Notes under the pieces: generated by a model
The model's input: the letters and a program-made list of their open reading frames with translations, nothing else
The model's database searches: none
Told to the model about the DNA's origin: nothing
Shown here: positions 1 to 10,363 of the stretch, piece by piece
Numbering within the stretch: position 1 is the stretch's first letter
How the letters are laid out: the number at the start of each line of letters is the position of its first letter
Assembly (NCBI GenBank): GCA_022592445.1
Contig: JABYQR010000190.1
Span: forward strand, 24,281-88,280
DNA: 64,000 nucleotides
Origin: Cytidiella melzeri
Lineage: Eukaryota > Basidiomycota > Agaricomycetes > Polyporales > Irpicaceae
Direction: 5' to 3'
Translations under genes and position numbers: made by a program

Positions 1-1
1 G

Positions 2-832
2 GCCCACCTTGCTACACAACTCTTGTCCGTCTGTCCGAACTCAGCTGCATGCGAGCAGCTGTTTAGTCTTCTGAAGCACACCATGACACCAACTCGAACA
101 CGTCTGACAAATCAAAACCTACTCAATATTGCAGAGCTCCACGCTCATGTGCGCCAAGCACAGAAACGGAGCAGTAAACTCATCAGTCGTCTCAAAAAAC
201 GTCTCAACCCGCCTTCTCAGATGTTACAATCTCTCCCATCACTCGTTCCATCAGTCGCCACTCCTCTTCCTTCTGAGTCACAGCCTTCCTATTCTCAATC
301 ACCAATTACCGCGAGCTCGGTGGGAACACTGATTCAGACTGCTCCGGGGATTCTATCAATGCAGACGGACTTGGAGAGCTCGCAGCCGACATGTTCAGGA
401 GATGATGAGGATGTCACTGATGAGGTAGAGTTGCTCGACATCAGCAACGACTCAGAGGGGACCAACTCTGACACAACGTTGATCGACATCGCTCAGGCTT
501 TGATGAAGTCAGTTGACGATAACGACACTGATCTGGAGCCGCAGCCTGTTCTGTCGACGAGTGCCAGTACTCACGTCCGAGTGGACCGAGTCGATCAATT
601 GTCAAGTTCAGAGGCTTTTCCTTTGTTGCATACCTCCACGGACTCGAGGGTTGATGTTGGCTTGCCATTCAAATTTGACATCACAGAGGTATTCAACTTC
701 TCTCAGACTTACTGGTGCGGTGCAATTGAGACCCTGGCTGAGAATGGGTTAGCAGAGGAGGCAACACTCTGTGAGCTCTTGAGCGAGACCGGGCTTGATC
801 TCACTGCACTGGAAATTGCTATTGATACCTAG
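2..832 (+). CDS. hAT-family transposase, C-terminal part (truncated by window edge)
   Basis: The frame is open from the first bases and ends at TAG 830-832. The first 25 or so residues carry the hAT dimerisation signature: a run like CPNSAACEQLFS, then TRTRLTNQNLLNIAELHAHV. This matches the end of the catalytic/dimerisation domain of hAT transposases of the type seen in basidiomycetes. After about residue 60 the protein is a Ser/Thr/Pro-rich, acidic, apparently disordered tail of about 200 residues, unusually long for this family. The RNase-H-like catalytic core lies to the left of the window, so integrity cannot be judged. No terminal inverted repeat was identified downstream. The family call is firm for the first 60 residues. 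The tail has no assignable function. Confidence 0.8.
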   Translation, partial: AHLATQLLSVCPNSAACEQLFSLLKHTMTPTRTRLTNQNLLNIAELHAHVRQAQKRSSKLISRLKKRLNPPSQMLQSLPSLVPSVATPLPSESQPSYSQSPITASSVGTLIQTAPGILSMQTDLESSQPTCSGDDEDVTDEVELLDISNDSEGTNSDTTLIDIAQALMKSVDDNDTDLEPQPVLSTSASTHVRVDRVDQLSSSEAFPLLHTSTDSRVDVGLPFKFDITEVFNFSQTYWCGAIETLAENGLAEEATLCELLSETGLDLTALEIAIDT

Positions 833-3489
833 GCTACTACAAGACATGTTCATCTTAGCTTTACTACATGCTCAGGCAGTGGACTAGTCGATATTATGGC
901 CACAACCTCTGTGGGCGCTTGGAAATCCACTGAATATAGCCATCGTTAGGTTATCTAAGCCGTTCGAGTTATCCAAAGTTGATAAATTTGATAACTCTAT
1001 AACTCGACAGTTAACCCGAAGAACACTGATATAAACCCATGTATATTCGTTTTTATTGAATTATCCACTTTACTCGTTATCGCTCGTGTGCACTCGCAAT
1101 CCCCTCGCAGAACAACAAGGTACGAGACTGCTGTAGCTGCAGGATGAAATGGGTGCCTACTTACTAAGTACACGGTGTGACCTTTCCAGAGCGTTCTCGA
1201 TGCTATCAACTGCTATGCTGCAGTTCAAACAACAAACAATGTGCTAGTAGACTCACAAGCTATCCATCTGTCTGTATTATATTTTCAACCGCAGATGATC
1301 TTGATGTTGTCTTGTGGCTAAATACTCTGCTCGGGTTATGATGGAGGCCCCGCGACTTGTTACAACAGAAGAGCACTTGTTTCCGGTTGACGAGAGCCTG
1401 CTGATTTTCAGGCGACTCATTTAGCGATGCAAACAAGAGCTCCAGGCTCATGAGTTTCACACTCGCCTCACTGGAATACTGCTTTGAAGCATGTGAAACA
1501 TGGTGAACAAAACAAAACCCGCAGCTGAGAATTCGTCTGTATTTGTCGACATCATGAGAGCTACAGAGCCGTTGGAACAAACAATCACAGCCAGCCGTAC
1601 ACAAACTCCAATGCCATCATCCGCGACCGCACAGAGACTTGAACGTCATCTGCTCGCCATCACTCGGCTTTCTCCTGCTCCGACACATATGTCATCTGAA
1701 AGCGCAGTAAATATGCAAGCATACAGCCAAACGTCAGTTCTGGAATGGCAGACAGAAGCACAAAAATAATAACAAACGCACCACGCAAGTTTTGCCCTGA
1801 GAGCGGCAACGACTTCTGCAGTGATCGGCGCAAAGCGGAATGACGCCTGCACGAGGGGCGGGGGCTGCACACGTTTGTTACTTCCCGCATTGAACAGCCC
1901 GACCCAGTAGAGATAATCGCCGGTCGAGTCCTGACGGCAGCCAGGCTTCAGGCCTTTCAGCTGAGAGGTGTTACCGTCGTGAACGGATGCCCAGTTGGGG
2001 CTCCAGTCAAATGAGAGGTACTTGGTTTCGAGGACATCGAGTGCAGCGAGGCATCGTTTCTTGTCAGCGCTCTGCAGGTGGAACAGGTCTTGGTCAGCAC
2101 ACAACGACACGGCGCACGACCTAGAGGACGTACACTGATGGGGGAGGCCATAATTGAATGTTGTTGGTGCTTGTAAGTCAACGGACGAGTGCTGTTGTAA
2201 TTTGGTGCTGGTCCAGGAGGCTTTCCTGCGAGCTTTTATACGGTGAGCATGGTCGAGGACTGGCGTCTGGAGACCGGACATATATGAAGATGATTACGAA
2301 TGAAGTTGTGGTCCGGGGTTGCCAAGACATCTGTTTGCAAAGATACGTGAGAGTCAGCTGCTTTTGAAACTCCTTCAGCGACAAAGGATGGAACTAAATG
2401 CCCGTGAATAGGCTCAATACAGCCAGTATTGTAGTACGCACGCATTTCATCTTGCAGTTACAGCAGTCTTGTACAAGAGCCTCGTCTTGCATCTTCACGA
2501 GCGACAGCACACTGGACGTTTCTGTACGCACAAACACACCTGCGAAAAGCGCTATCAGTCCGGAACTACCACGTCCATCCAGAGCCGCGTCGGACTTGCG
2601 GGTCCATCGCGTCGTTCCAGGTACAATCCGGATGGAGAATAAGCAAGGCGGGCATTGAACGTTCTGCTGTTAGTATCGCAAGTTGGAGATTGAGGACGCC
2701 TACATGCACTACCTCCGTCGAGAGAAAGGGCCATCAGCACAGTGCTGAGTGTTACGGTGTGATCGGACACTTCCGGAATAAGACGCCCAATAGACAAGTT
2801 TGGAAACGGTCAGCTTTGACTCCTAACACAGCCAAACAAAGCGGGAAATCAACCAGCGGTTTGCAATTGCCACTCAATGTGCAGTGACTGACAACGGTGG
2901 CCTCTCTCAGCTCCAGCAGCAGCGATACGACTATACGTGGTCTGGACTGCGGCTTACATGCTGCCATGAACGGTCAGCGGTAGCAACTAGTAGGCCTTTC
3001 GTTATCGGCTGTTCGGTTCAAACAACAGAGCAATGGCATATCTCCGGTATGTGGCAGTAACTGGTCCCCTTCAGCGGGATGCTGATTTTACAATTCCGTG
3101 CAGTCGCAAGTTTCCTCATTGTGGTGGCCTTGTCGATAGCTGCTTTGCGGGCCTAGTGTGCTTCATCGCCTTATGCAATTCGAAGCGCGTTGCATGAGTC
3201 ACTAGTACTGGTGGCTGCAAAGTCAGCAGAGGAAGCCCGCTGGGGATCTGAATGTGGGTCCGGCGCGAGTCTACTTATTGATAACAAAAGTAGTGCTAAA
3301 AGCGGGTGCGTTCAATCCTCTATCGCGATAAGCTTAAGTAGTCATCTACAGCGCGCTAAATGTTGACCTTGCAGGATGCAGATCAAGGATGTTTTTGCAG
3401 CGATATATGGACCCCAGTAAGCTACCTGTGAGGTGATGTCCCATCTTGTCTCATCCACACTATGACTAGCTGGCCGTCTGCTATTCCTA
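833..3489. other. No convincing gene
   Basis: About 2.6 kb with only short overlapping open frames on both strands. The longest is a minus-strand frame at 1646-2281 (211 codons). It matches no family I know and overlaps equally long frames in other registers, so I do not call it. A small hairpin-forming pair, CGAGTTAT and ATAACTCG, lies at about 964-1006 and could belong to the end of the hAT element, but this is weak. Confidence 0.5.
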
Positions 3490-3962
3490 AGTGAGTTTGT
3501 TATTGGTAACAAGTTTTATGACTAATGTGCCCTAATTACCTGCTCACAGAAGTAATTTTGTTACTAATGTGTTTGACCTACTCACTTTGATATGTAATTT
3601 TGTCGTTGGTAGTTACTAATGTTCCCTCATTACTCACTTTGATGTTACTGGTAACAATTCTCACTAGCAACTTTCAATTTGATAAGTAACGTTGTTCTTG
3701 GTAACAACTTTTGTTACCAATGTGACCCCATTATCCACTTTAATAAGCAACTTTGTTACCAGTAACAGCTGTTGTTACCAATGTATCTAAATCACTCACT
3801 TTCATAAGTACTTTGGTGACAGGTAACAACTTACATTATTAACTTGCTCAGAATACTTACTTTGATAAGTAATTCTGTCATTGCTAGTAAGCTTTGTTAC
3901 CAATGAGCTTGCATTACTCACTCTAAAGAGTAATTTTGTTGGAGTTGACAACTTTTGTTACG
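3490..3962. repeat. Degenerate ~60 bp tandem repeat
   Basis: Seven or so imperfect units share a core like ACTCACTTTGATAAGTAA followed by TTTGTTACCAGTAACA and GTTACCAATGT. Core starts at about 3581, 3632, 3674, 3735, 3795, 3858 and 3917 give a period close to 60 bp for the later units. Each unit contains a short palindrome (GTTACC..GGTAAC type). The array stops exactly where LINE copy 1 begins. Confidence 0.8.
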
Positions 3963-6900
3963 AACCCGTACCACCACCACCAGGAAAATTCCCACGCTTC
4001 AGCATAACGCTGTCCTCGCCACCACTCCCCCTCCCATTCCCGTTAATCGCTCGAGTTCCCCTCAATTACTATTCTACTCATCCTTCTATACCTTAAATAC
4101 GCGTTATCAACCCTTGTTTCCTTTAGAGCATTGCTCCACATTAATACAGCATGTCTGCCGATCCTCCTGACGCAGACATGATTCCTCCTCCGTCTCAGCA
4201 GTCCCTTGAGTACCTCACACAGCCTCCTCTGGAGCACCAAGCTGAGTTTAATCAGCTGCCTCCCCCAGAGCCCCTCCCCGTCACATACTTTAACCCCTCC
4301 CAGACTGCTCCGGTCAGCTACGCATTGCAGGGCCCGCAACCTGCTCCCGTCCAGACGCAGCCCATCAACGAAGACGCAGACCTGTGGGGAGATGACATCT
4401 CTCCCGAACTGCCCTGCAACGCCCACCTCCCCTGCGAAAGCGAGGACCAGATTTCTGAATCCCTCCCTGCTTTTGCGGCCACGCTCTCCACCCTCGCTGT
4501 GTTCCTGACGGAACCGCTTGTCATTCACCGCATCCGAGAACTCACCCGACAGACCAGGGCGTTCGACAACACCATAACACCGATTTTCAACAATCTCCGA
4601 GGCCTCGTCAATCAGTGGAACAACACTGTGGATGACGAGCTCGCCATCCAGCGTTCCGTCTCCGCTCCCTCTCTTCGCGGTGCTCCATCCTCAGGCGCAG
4701 CGCCTGCAACCTCTCACACCCCACCTTCCCCTCCAGTAGTTCGCCCGGCCCACGTGCTCGGCACAACGCAGAGACCCTTCCGGGTTGGGGGAGTACCCAC
4801 TCACCACACAGTCCAGAGCACCTTACCGTTTGTTACAGCTGCCAAGCAGCCGCCTCCCATCCCCTTAGCCAACCGCCCCGCCCCCTCATACGCCCAGGCT
4901 GTCAAATCACGCCCAGCCAACACCCTTCTGAACATTACCACCGCCCTCGCCACCGCCATGCCCGATGCTCCAGCTGAGGCGCTGCTCACCATGGCCACCA
5001 AAATGGTCCCTGCGCCCAGTAATCGGGCTGTTCCTCGTCACGCCCCGCGTAATGCGTCGAAGGTAATCACGGTAAAGCCGTCTAGCGGCAACGTTTCGGT
5101 GTCGGAGATCCCTAACGACCAACAGCTGCTTAGCTCCTTCTCTCTTGTGTACGAGGAGGCGAAAATGGAGAACCGCATTCCACAGGACGCCCCCGACATA
5201 TTATTTGTGCGGTGGCTCAACAGTGCACTTCACCTTCAGTTCCGTGCTTCGCCATGCGAAGGCACGGAAGCTGTCGTCGAGTCCTTCTGGGGCAAATGCC
5301 CTGGCCTGAACAGAGCAACCCCGGCTTGTTCGAAATTCCGTTTCCGCAACGGTGTCCTATACCGTCGTGTTCCCTTCTCTAATCCGTCCAATGCCACTAC
5401 TGACGAATCCATCCAGCAGATTAAGGAAGCACTCCTCAGCCAGTATGCCTGGGAAGGTGTGACCATGATCGGCAACCCACGGGTTCAGATCTCTGAGGGG
5501 TCCACCTTTGGAACTGTCTTTGTGGACTTTTACGATAGCTCCACGTCTCGATGCATGCGCCAGATCATGCGCCAGATCGTTTACCTGAACGGCGGCACCT
5601 GTCGGGCTGTCCAGGCTCACAACTTCAGGCCTGCAGCTCCTCGTTGCGCGATTTGCCAGCGATGGGGCCATCCTGCAGACATATGCCGTTCCCAAGTGGT
5701 ACGGTGTCCCGTGTGTGCTCAGCCGCACGATGAGCGCGACCACGATCACATAGCGCCTCTTGCACCCACCAAATGCTTCAACTGCGGTGAGTCTCACCGC
5801 TCAGACTCACCTTACTGTGCCTTCTTCCAGCATCGTCGTGATCGCGAGTGGATTCAATCCCACCAACCGGCCTCGCAATCCACACAACGAACTCCACATA
5901 CCGATTTCCGCCAAGTCGGTCGCTCTAAGCGGAACACTCGTATCGGCATGGGACGCCAAGTCCCCAGCCCACTCAGAGCCGGTCAAACGTGATGCCTGAT
6001 CCAACCCTCAACTCTTTCCGGGTAATCTCATTTAATGCGAACCATACAGCTAATAATACCGCGGCTGTGTTACAGTACTTCATCCAGTCCGACGCTATTT
6101 TTATACAGGAACCATCGTACGGCATCATAAAACGTACACCGTCTACCACTAACCCTCACGGCGACGAGTTTTTTGGCACTCAGGCACAATCTAGAGACTG
6201 GCTTCTTCTCGAGGTCAGCGACACACGGCAGGCACGAGTTTCATGTTATATCAACCGTAGGTGGGCGGGGGCAAACCCGCGAACTCGCCACGACATTATC
6301 TCCCATCCTCATTTGTTGTGCTTCTCTCTTTCCTTTGGACATACTGAACGCTTCTTCCTCAATGTGTACAGCCACCCGGACACGCACGACACCACTCATG
6401 CCCTCCTCGCAGCACGGCGTCTCCCTTCCTTCACGTTGGTCGCAGGTGACTTCAATCTTCACCACATGCTCTGGGAGTCAGGGCGCCGCGACGATCGTCA
6501 CGCGCAAGAGGTCATTGACTTCATGCCGGACATCAACGTCTCTCTGCTAAACCCTCCAGACGTGCACACCCACTTTCCACACCGACGCGGACTCGCTCCG
6601 TCAGTCATTGATCTCGCATGGGTAGACTCAGCAATGGTCAACCACCCCCTCACCACGCTCACAGTGGACGCCAACACTCGCATGGGCTCTGATCATGCCG
6701 TCCTCATGATTGACATCCCCACTGTGCCAGAATACGTCTCCCTACCACGCATCGCCCCGAACTCGGAGGCAGAGACTGACTTCATCGTTGACGTCCTCGA
6801 GGCTGCCAGCTCGCGCGTCCATGATTCCATCGTTTCGTCTCATGATGTTGAACGTTCGCTAACTCTTTTCTTCGAGTCAATCCAGGACGCCTTTCAGCGA

Positions 6901-9416
6901 CATGCCACTACTCCACGCATCACTAGCCACTCCAAACCGTGGTGGAACGATGAGTGTTGTGAGGCCCTGAACGTGTTTCGCAACACCCAACTACAAGAAG
7001 ACCGATGGGCATTCTTCCGGGCTATTTGCAAAGCCAAGAGACAACACTTCGACGGCGTCATCAGCGACATGGCCGCCAAGAAGCGTGTGTGGGACCTCAC
7101 GGCGTGGTCTAAACCACGTCCAGTGTCAACCACAACTCATATCAAGGGCGCCGATGGGGCCACACTCCATTCCTTCGACGACTTCGTCAGGGGCTGCTCC
7201 AACCAGTTTTACTCAGCGCAGAATCGGGATGTCGATCTTTCCATAGTGGACGTCCTCGAGAAACGAGACGAGCGAGAGTTCCCACCATTCTCCCGCCAAG
7301 AGCTGAGGGAGTGTCTTGCATCCACTTCCTCTCGTTCCGCTCCAGGTCCGGACCATCTCACCTGGTCTATGATCAAGACTCTCGTCGCAGACCGAGAGAT
7401 CGAGACGTACATCCTATCCATTTTCAATGCATGCGTTGCTAACAGTTTTTGGCCTTCACAGTTCAAAACCTCGGTGACCATCGTCATCCCGAAGCCCAAG
7501 AAAGCAGACTACTCAGTACTCAAGGTGTACCGCCCCATTGTCCTTCTTAGCTGCCTGGGTAAGCTTGCAGAAAAGCTAATTGCTAACCGCATGCAGTATG
7601 ATTGTGTCCGCTACCAACTACTACACCCGTCTCAGTGCGGTGGGGTACGCCTCCATTCTACAGACGACGCTGGTCTCCTCCTCGTGCACCACCTTCGGGC
7701 TGCGCGCGCTGCCGGTCTCCACACGTCCTGCCTAGCAATGGACATCGCTCAATTTTTCCCGTCCATCAACCACCATTTGCTGGTGGCCATCCTGCGCCGC
7801 CTTGGGTTTCATTCTTCCCTATGCCAGCTGGTCGCTGCATACCTCTCTAACCGCACCACACAGTTCCGGTGGGCCGAACGCCTCTCTGACCAGGTCAGCT
7901 GCACCATCAGGGTCGGACAGGGATCATGCCTGTCCCCCACCTTTGCGGCGCTGGCCATTACCCCCGCCCTCTTTATCATCTCCAGCCTCCTCCCCACTCC
8001 AGACCCCACTCTGCGATCCCTCCTTCTCTTCTTCGTCGACGACGGCACTCTCGCCATATCCTCCGACTCCTTGGGCACAAACGTCTTCCTCCTGAAACAC
8101 CTCTACCTCCGCATCTCCGAAACATTCTCTCGCATTGGCATCATCCTTGAGCTTGACAAACTCGAGCTCGCCCACTTCCCACTCCCCAGATTTCATGGCC
8201 GTCTGCCCCCCCTCTCCATCTCAATCGACAACACCTCCATCACGCTCAACCCCAAGCACATCTGGCGCTACCTAGGTTTCTTCTTCGACGCGCAACTCAA
8301 CTTCCGCTACCACGTACGCTTCTATGCCACCAAGGCCCTAAGCACTGTCCGGGGCTACCCAATGCTGGGCAACTCCAACCGCGGCCTAACGCCGGCACAA
8401 AAACGCCTCCTCTACATCTCCTGCATTCGCCCCATCCTAACATACGGCTTCCGTCTTTGGTTCAATCCGCGCAAGCCCCAGAAAGCCCTCATCGCCTCCC
8501 TCTCCCGAGCCCAGTCAACCGCCGCAAGGTGGATACTAGGCGCCTTCCGCACTTCCCCCACTGGTGGGATGGAAATTCTCGCTGGCCTCCTTCCACTCCG
8601 CCTCCACCTCCGAAAGTTATTCGACACATCCATTCTCCGCACTCAATGTCTTCCTCCAAGTCATCTCGTCTCCATCGCCGCCACCCCTAAAGCCAACCGC
8701 AACACTTCTCACACCATCGGATTCCCCATCCGTAATGTCCTCCCGCACTCGCACCTACCCCTACAAATTCATCACCAAGCCGCCACACCCAACCTTGAAC
8801 CTATCAGTCACTCGCACCCCGAATTACAGCCCGGAAATAGAGTAGTAGATATATTTGAGTCCCGCATTTCCTTTAATCTTAATCACCCTAAGAAGAGTTC
8901 TGACGCTTTTAAATCTTGGTTAGAAAACAAACAGTCGTTCATTAGACACTTATCTACCTCCCCTTTAACCACTTTCGCCTTCTCGGATGGGTCAGCACGC
9001 ACAGGAACTCCGGACGTTGCCGCCGCCGCCTACCGTCTGTACGTTGGAAGGGCTCTCGTAGCCTCTAGGGCCTTCACATACGCCAACGCCACGTCGTTCG
9101 ATGCCGAACTACTAGCCCTTGCCGCTTGCATTGCGCGAGGCATCAACACCACCACTACCGACCTCCACATATTCTGCGATTGCGAGTCCGCCATTACCAC
9201 CCTCCTCAAGGTCGAACCGCACTCTGCTCAGGCCATCTCCATCAGCATCACCAGTCGCTTGCGCGAATGGTTCTCTCTCAACCCTGCAGCGCACCTTCAC
9301 ATCCATTGGTGCCCAGGACATGTGGGCATCGAACAAAACGAGTCGGTGGACCAGCAGGCACGGGAAGCACTGGAAAACCCGAACCCTATACCTTTCACCT
9401 CGAGCTGTGGTACTAG
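3963..9416 (+). mobile_element. LINE copy 1 (Tad/I-like non-LTR retrotransposon), 3' end missing
   Basis: A two-ORF non-LTR retrotransposon: ORF1 with zinc knuckles, and ORF2 with endonuclease, reverse transcriptase and RNase H. The 5' UTR starts at GAACCCGTACC. Copies 2 and 3 in this window share the same start plus about ten extra bases (CCGCTTCTT), so this copy is slightly 5' truncated. The 3' end was lost when the KDZ transposon entered near the end of ORF2 at about 9416. Both ORFs are open, making this the best preserved of the three copies. RNase H together with the ORF1 zinc knuckles fits the Tad/I groups; clade assignment needs a tree. Confidence 0.9.
4151..5992 (+). CDS. LINE ORF1: gag-like nucleic-acid-binding protein
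   Basis: A 613-residue product, the retrotransposon ORF1 protein expected to coat element RNA. The first 300 residues are Pro/Ala-rich and low complexity. A central folded part (about 300-480) resembles the region before the knuckles in fungal Tad-like ORF1 proteins. A zinc-knuckle cluster lies at about residues 498-557: CAICQRWGHPADIC (C-x2-C-x4-H-x4-C), then a CPVC..H..H module, then CFNCGESH. The start at 4151 is supported by copies 2 and 3, which keep ATGTCTG at the same place. The stop TGA (5990-5992) overlaps the ORF2 start codon. Confidence 0.88.
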   Translation: MSADPPDADMIPPPSQQSLEYLTQPPLEHQAEFNQLPPPEPLPVTYFNPSQTAPVSYALQGPQPAPVQTQPINEDADLWGDDISPELPCNAHLPCESEDQISESLPAFAATLSTLAVFLTEPLVIHRIRELTRQTRAFDNTITPIFNNLRGLVNQWNNTVDDELAIQRSVSAPSLRGAPSSGAAPATSHTPPSPPVVRPAHVLGTTQRPFRVGGVPTHHTVQSTLPFVTAAKQPPPIPLANRPAPSYAQAVKSRPANTLLNITTALATAMPDAPAEALLTMATKMVPAPSNRAVPRHAPRNASKVITVKPSSGNVSVSEIPNDQQLLSSFSLVYEEAKMENRIPQDAPDILFVRWLNSALHLQFRASPCEGTEAVVESFWGKCPGLNRATPACSKFRFRNGVLYRRVPFSNPSNATTDESIQQIKEALLSQYAWEGVTMIGNPRVQISEGSTFGTVFVDFYDSSTSRCMRQIMRQIVYLNGGTCRAVQAHNFRPAAPRCAICQRWGHPADICRSQVVRCPVCAQPHDERDHDHIAPLAPTKCFNCGESHRSDSPYCAFFQHRRDREWIQSHQPASQSTQRTPHTDFRQVGRSKRNTRIGMGRQVPSPLRAGQT

Positions 9417-9426
9417 GTTTGATTAA
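5992..9426 (+). CDS. LINE ORF2: endonuclease - reverse transcriptase - RNase H polyprotein, C-terminus replaced
   Basis: A product of about 1144 residues with three enzymes in the usual order. The N-terminal endonuclease/exonuclease/phosphatase fold shows an early N and QEP, GDFNLHH near residue 151 and SDHAVL near 232. The reverse transcriptase shows AMDIAQFFPS near 582, GQGSCLSP, and FVDD in place of the usual YADD near 682. The RNase H shows SDGS near 998, the E of FDAELLAL, FCDCESA and HWCPGHVG near 1107. ATG at 5992 sits inside the ORF1 stop as TGATG, suggesting termination-reinitiation. The last few residues and the stop (9424-9426) come from the KDZ transposon end, so the native C-terminus is missing (compare copy 2). 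Confidence 0.9.
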   Translation: MPDPTLNSFRVISFNANHTANNTAAVLQYFIQSDAIFIQEPSYGIIKRTPSTTNPHGDEFFGTQAQSRDWLLLEVSDTRQARVSCYINRRWAGANPRTRHDIISHPHLLCFSLSFGHTERFFLNVYSHPDTHDTTHALLAARRLPSFTLVAGDFNLHHMLWESGRRDDRHAQEVIDFMPDINVSLLNPPDVHTHFPHRRGLAPSVIDLAWVDSAMVNHPLTTLTVDANTRMGSDHAVLMIDIPTVPEYVSLPRIAPNSEAETDFIVDVLEAASSRVHDSIVSSHDVERSLTLFFESIQDAFQRHATTPRITSHSKPWWNDECCEALNVFRNTQLQEDRWAFFRAICKAKRQHFDGVISDMAAKKRVWDLTAWSKPRPVSTTTHIKGADGATLHSFDDFVRGCSNQFYSAQNRDVDLSIVDVLEKRDEREFPPFSRQELRECLASTSSRSAPGPDHLTWSMIKTLVADREIETYILSIFNACVANSFWPSQFKTSVTIVIPKPKKADYSVLKVYRPIVLLSCLGKLAEKLIANRMQYDCVRYQLLHPSQCGGVRLHSTDDAGLLLVHHLRAARAAGLHTSCLAMDIAQFFPSINHHLLVAILRRLGFHSSLCQLVAAYLSNRTTQFRWAERLSDQVSCTIRVGQGSCLSPTFAALAITPALFIISSLLPTPDPTLRSLLLFFVDDGTLAISSDSLGTNVFLLKHLYLRISETFSRIGIILELDKLELAHFPLPRFHGRLPPLSISIDNTSITLNPKHIWRYLGFFFDAQLNFRYHVRFYATKALSTVRGYPMLGNSNRGLTPAQKRLLYISCIRPILTYGFRLWFNPRKPQKALIASLSRAQSTAARWILGAFRTSPTGGMEILAGLLPLRLHLRKLFDTSILRTQCLPPSHLVSIAATPKANRNTSHTIGFPIRNVLPHSHLPLQIHHQAATPNLEPISHSHPELQPGNRVVDIFESRISFNLNHPKKSSDAFKSWLENKQSFIRHLSTSPLTTFAFSDGSARTGTPDVAAAAYRLYVGRALVASRAFTYANATSFDAELLALAACIARGINTTTTDLHIFCDCESAITTLLKVEPHSAQAISISITSRLREWFSLNPAAHLHIHWCPGHVGIEQNESVDQQAREALENPNPIPFTSSCGTRFD

Positions 9427-9745
9427 TCAAACCCTCACAACTTCCTGCCAGTCTGATTGATCAAACAGCCGTAGCTGCTGATTGATCAGACTGCTAGGGA
9501 GGGGCTGGCTGGTCGGTAGTGTCTGATTAATCAGACATGCTGTAGCACCCAGCTGAGCTTGAAACGAGGTTGTGGGACATACCGTATACGGTGGTTAGGC
9601 CAAATATCAGTCATATCGGGCGGTAAATCGTGCCTGGGCCACAGGAATGGCACTGGCAGCTGCTTCCCGCAGGCAGCTACCGAGCTAGGGTACCTGTATA
9701 GCAGGTGGCGGGGTCGTTCTGATGGGTGAATGTTATGTAAGCATG
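9417..9745 (+). repeat. Left terminal inverted repeat of the KDZ transposon
   Basis: It matches the reverse complement of 21850-22177. The outer 120 bp hold four palindromes: 9417-9432 (GTTTGATTAATCAAAC), 9451-9466, 9478-9491 and 9521-9536 (GTCTGATTAATCAGAC). Repeated dyads at transposon ends are typical transposase-binding sites; that role is inferred. The homology fades after the ATGTTATGTAAGCAT motif at 9730-9744. Confidence 0.8.
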
Positions 9746-9757
9746 AAGAGCGCGTTG

Positions 9758-9860
9758 CGTGTCGGGGTGCGGGTTCGGGATGCGGGATGCGGGTAGGGGG
9801 CGGGGGCAGGATGCAGGTAGGGGGCGGGGGCAGGATGCAGGTAGGGAGCAGCTGCTAGGT
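9758..9860 (+). repeat. G-rich subterminal minisatellite
   Basis: Runs of GGGTAGGGGGCGGGGGCAGG recur at short spacing, preceded by GCGGG repeats. A matching C-rich block lies just inside the right inverted repeat, so on both sides the G-rich strand points inward. The runs could form G-quadruplexes. The sequence is not the fungal telomere repeat. Confidence 0.65.
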
Positions 9861-10363
9861 TGCGGGCTGCGTTTACAAGGTGCTGGTGTCGAGGAGCACT
9901 TACGGAATGACACTGGTATTGTGTCGGGGCGTCAAGGACTATACAGGGGGGTGGCCATCGTTTTAGGGTATCGTGTCGGGGCGTCGGGAACTCTATATCA
10001 GATAGCAGCAGAAAAGAATAATTATTCAGGCCTTATCGTGATTAAACAGGTACAATACGTAGTTGCATGCAGAGCAAGAAGAGAGAACGTTCGTACATCA
10101 CAAGGAAACAATAGTGCGTGCTGACGCCGCCACGGAAGAAGCGAGCGTATCATGCTCAGCTGCGCCGGCTGCGTTTTTTTGACCTCCCAGCCTTGACGTT
10201 CGATGAATCACTTGCCAAGCGCTTGCTGCCTGAGGCTTTGCGCTGCGTTGTCTGGTGGGTGGAACTAGTAGCGCGGTCATTTTCTCCATTGCTATCAGCG
10301 ACTGCCTCTTTTTTCCTGTCAAAGCAGATCAATACAGTCTCAATGGCCAGTATAGCGAAGAGC

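Noticed and set aside
1646..2281. 211-codon minus-strand open frame
   Set aside because: No recognisable motif, overlapped by comparable frames in other registers, no splice or start support. Treated as chance.
4043..4528. 161-codon antisense frame opposite LINE ORF1, and similar antisense frames across both LINE ORFs
   Set aside because: They mirror a GC-rich coding strand and are not kept between the LINE copies.
9758..9860. Telomere-like sequence
   Set aside because: The G-rich repeats are not TTAGGG and are mirrored at the other transposon end, so they belong to the transposon.
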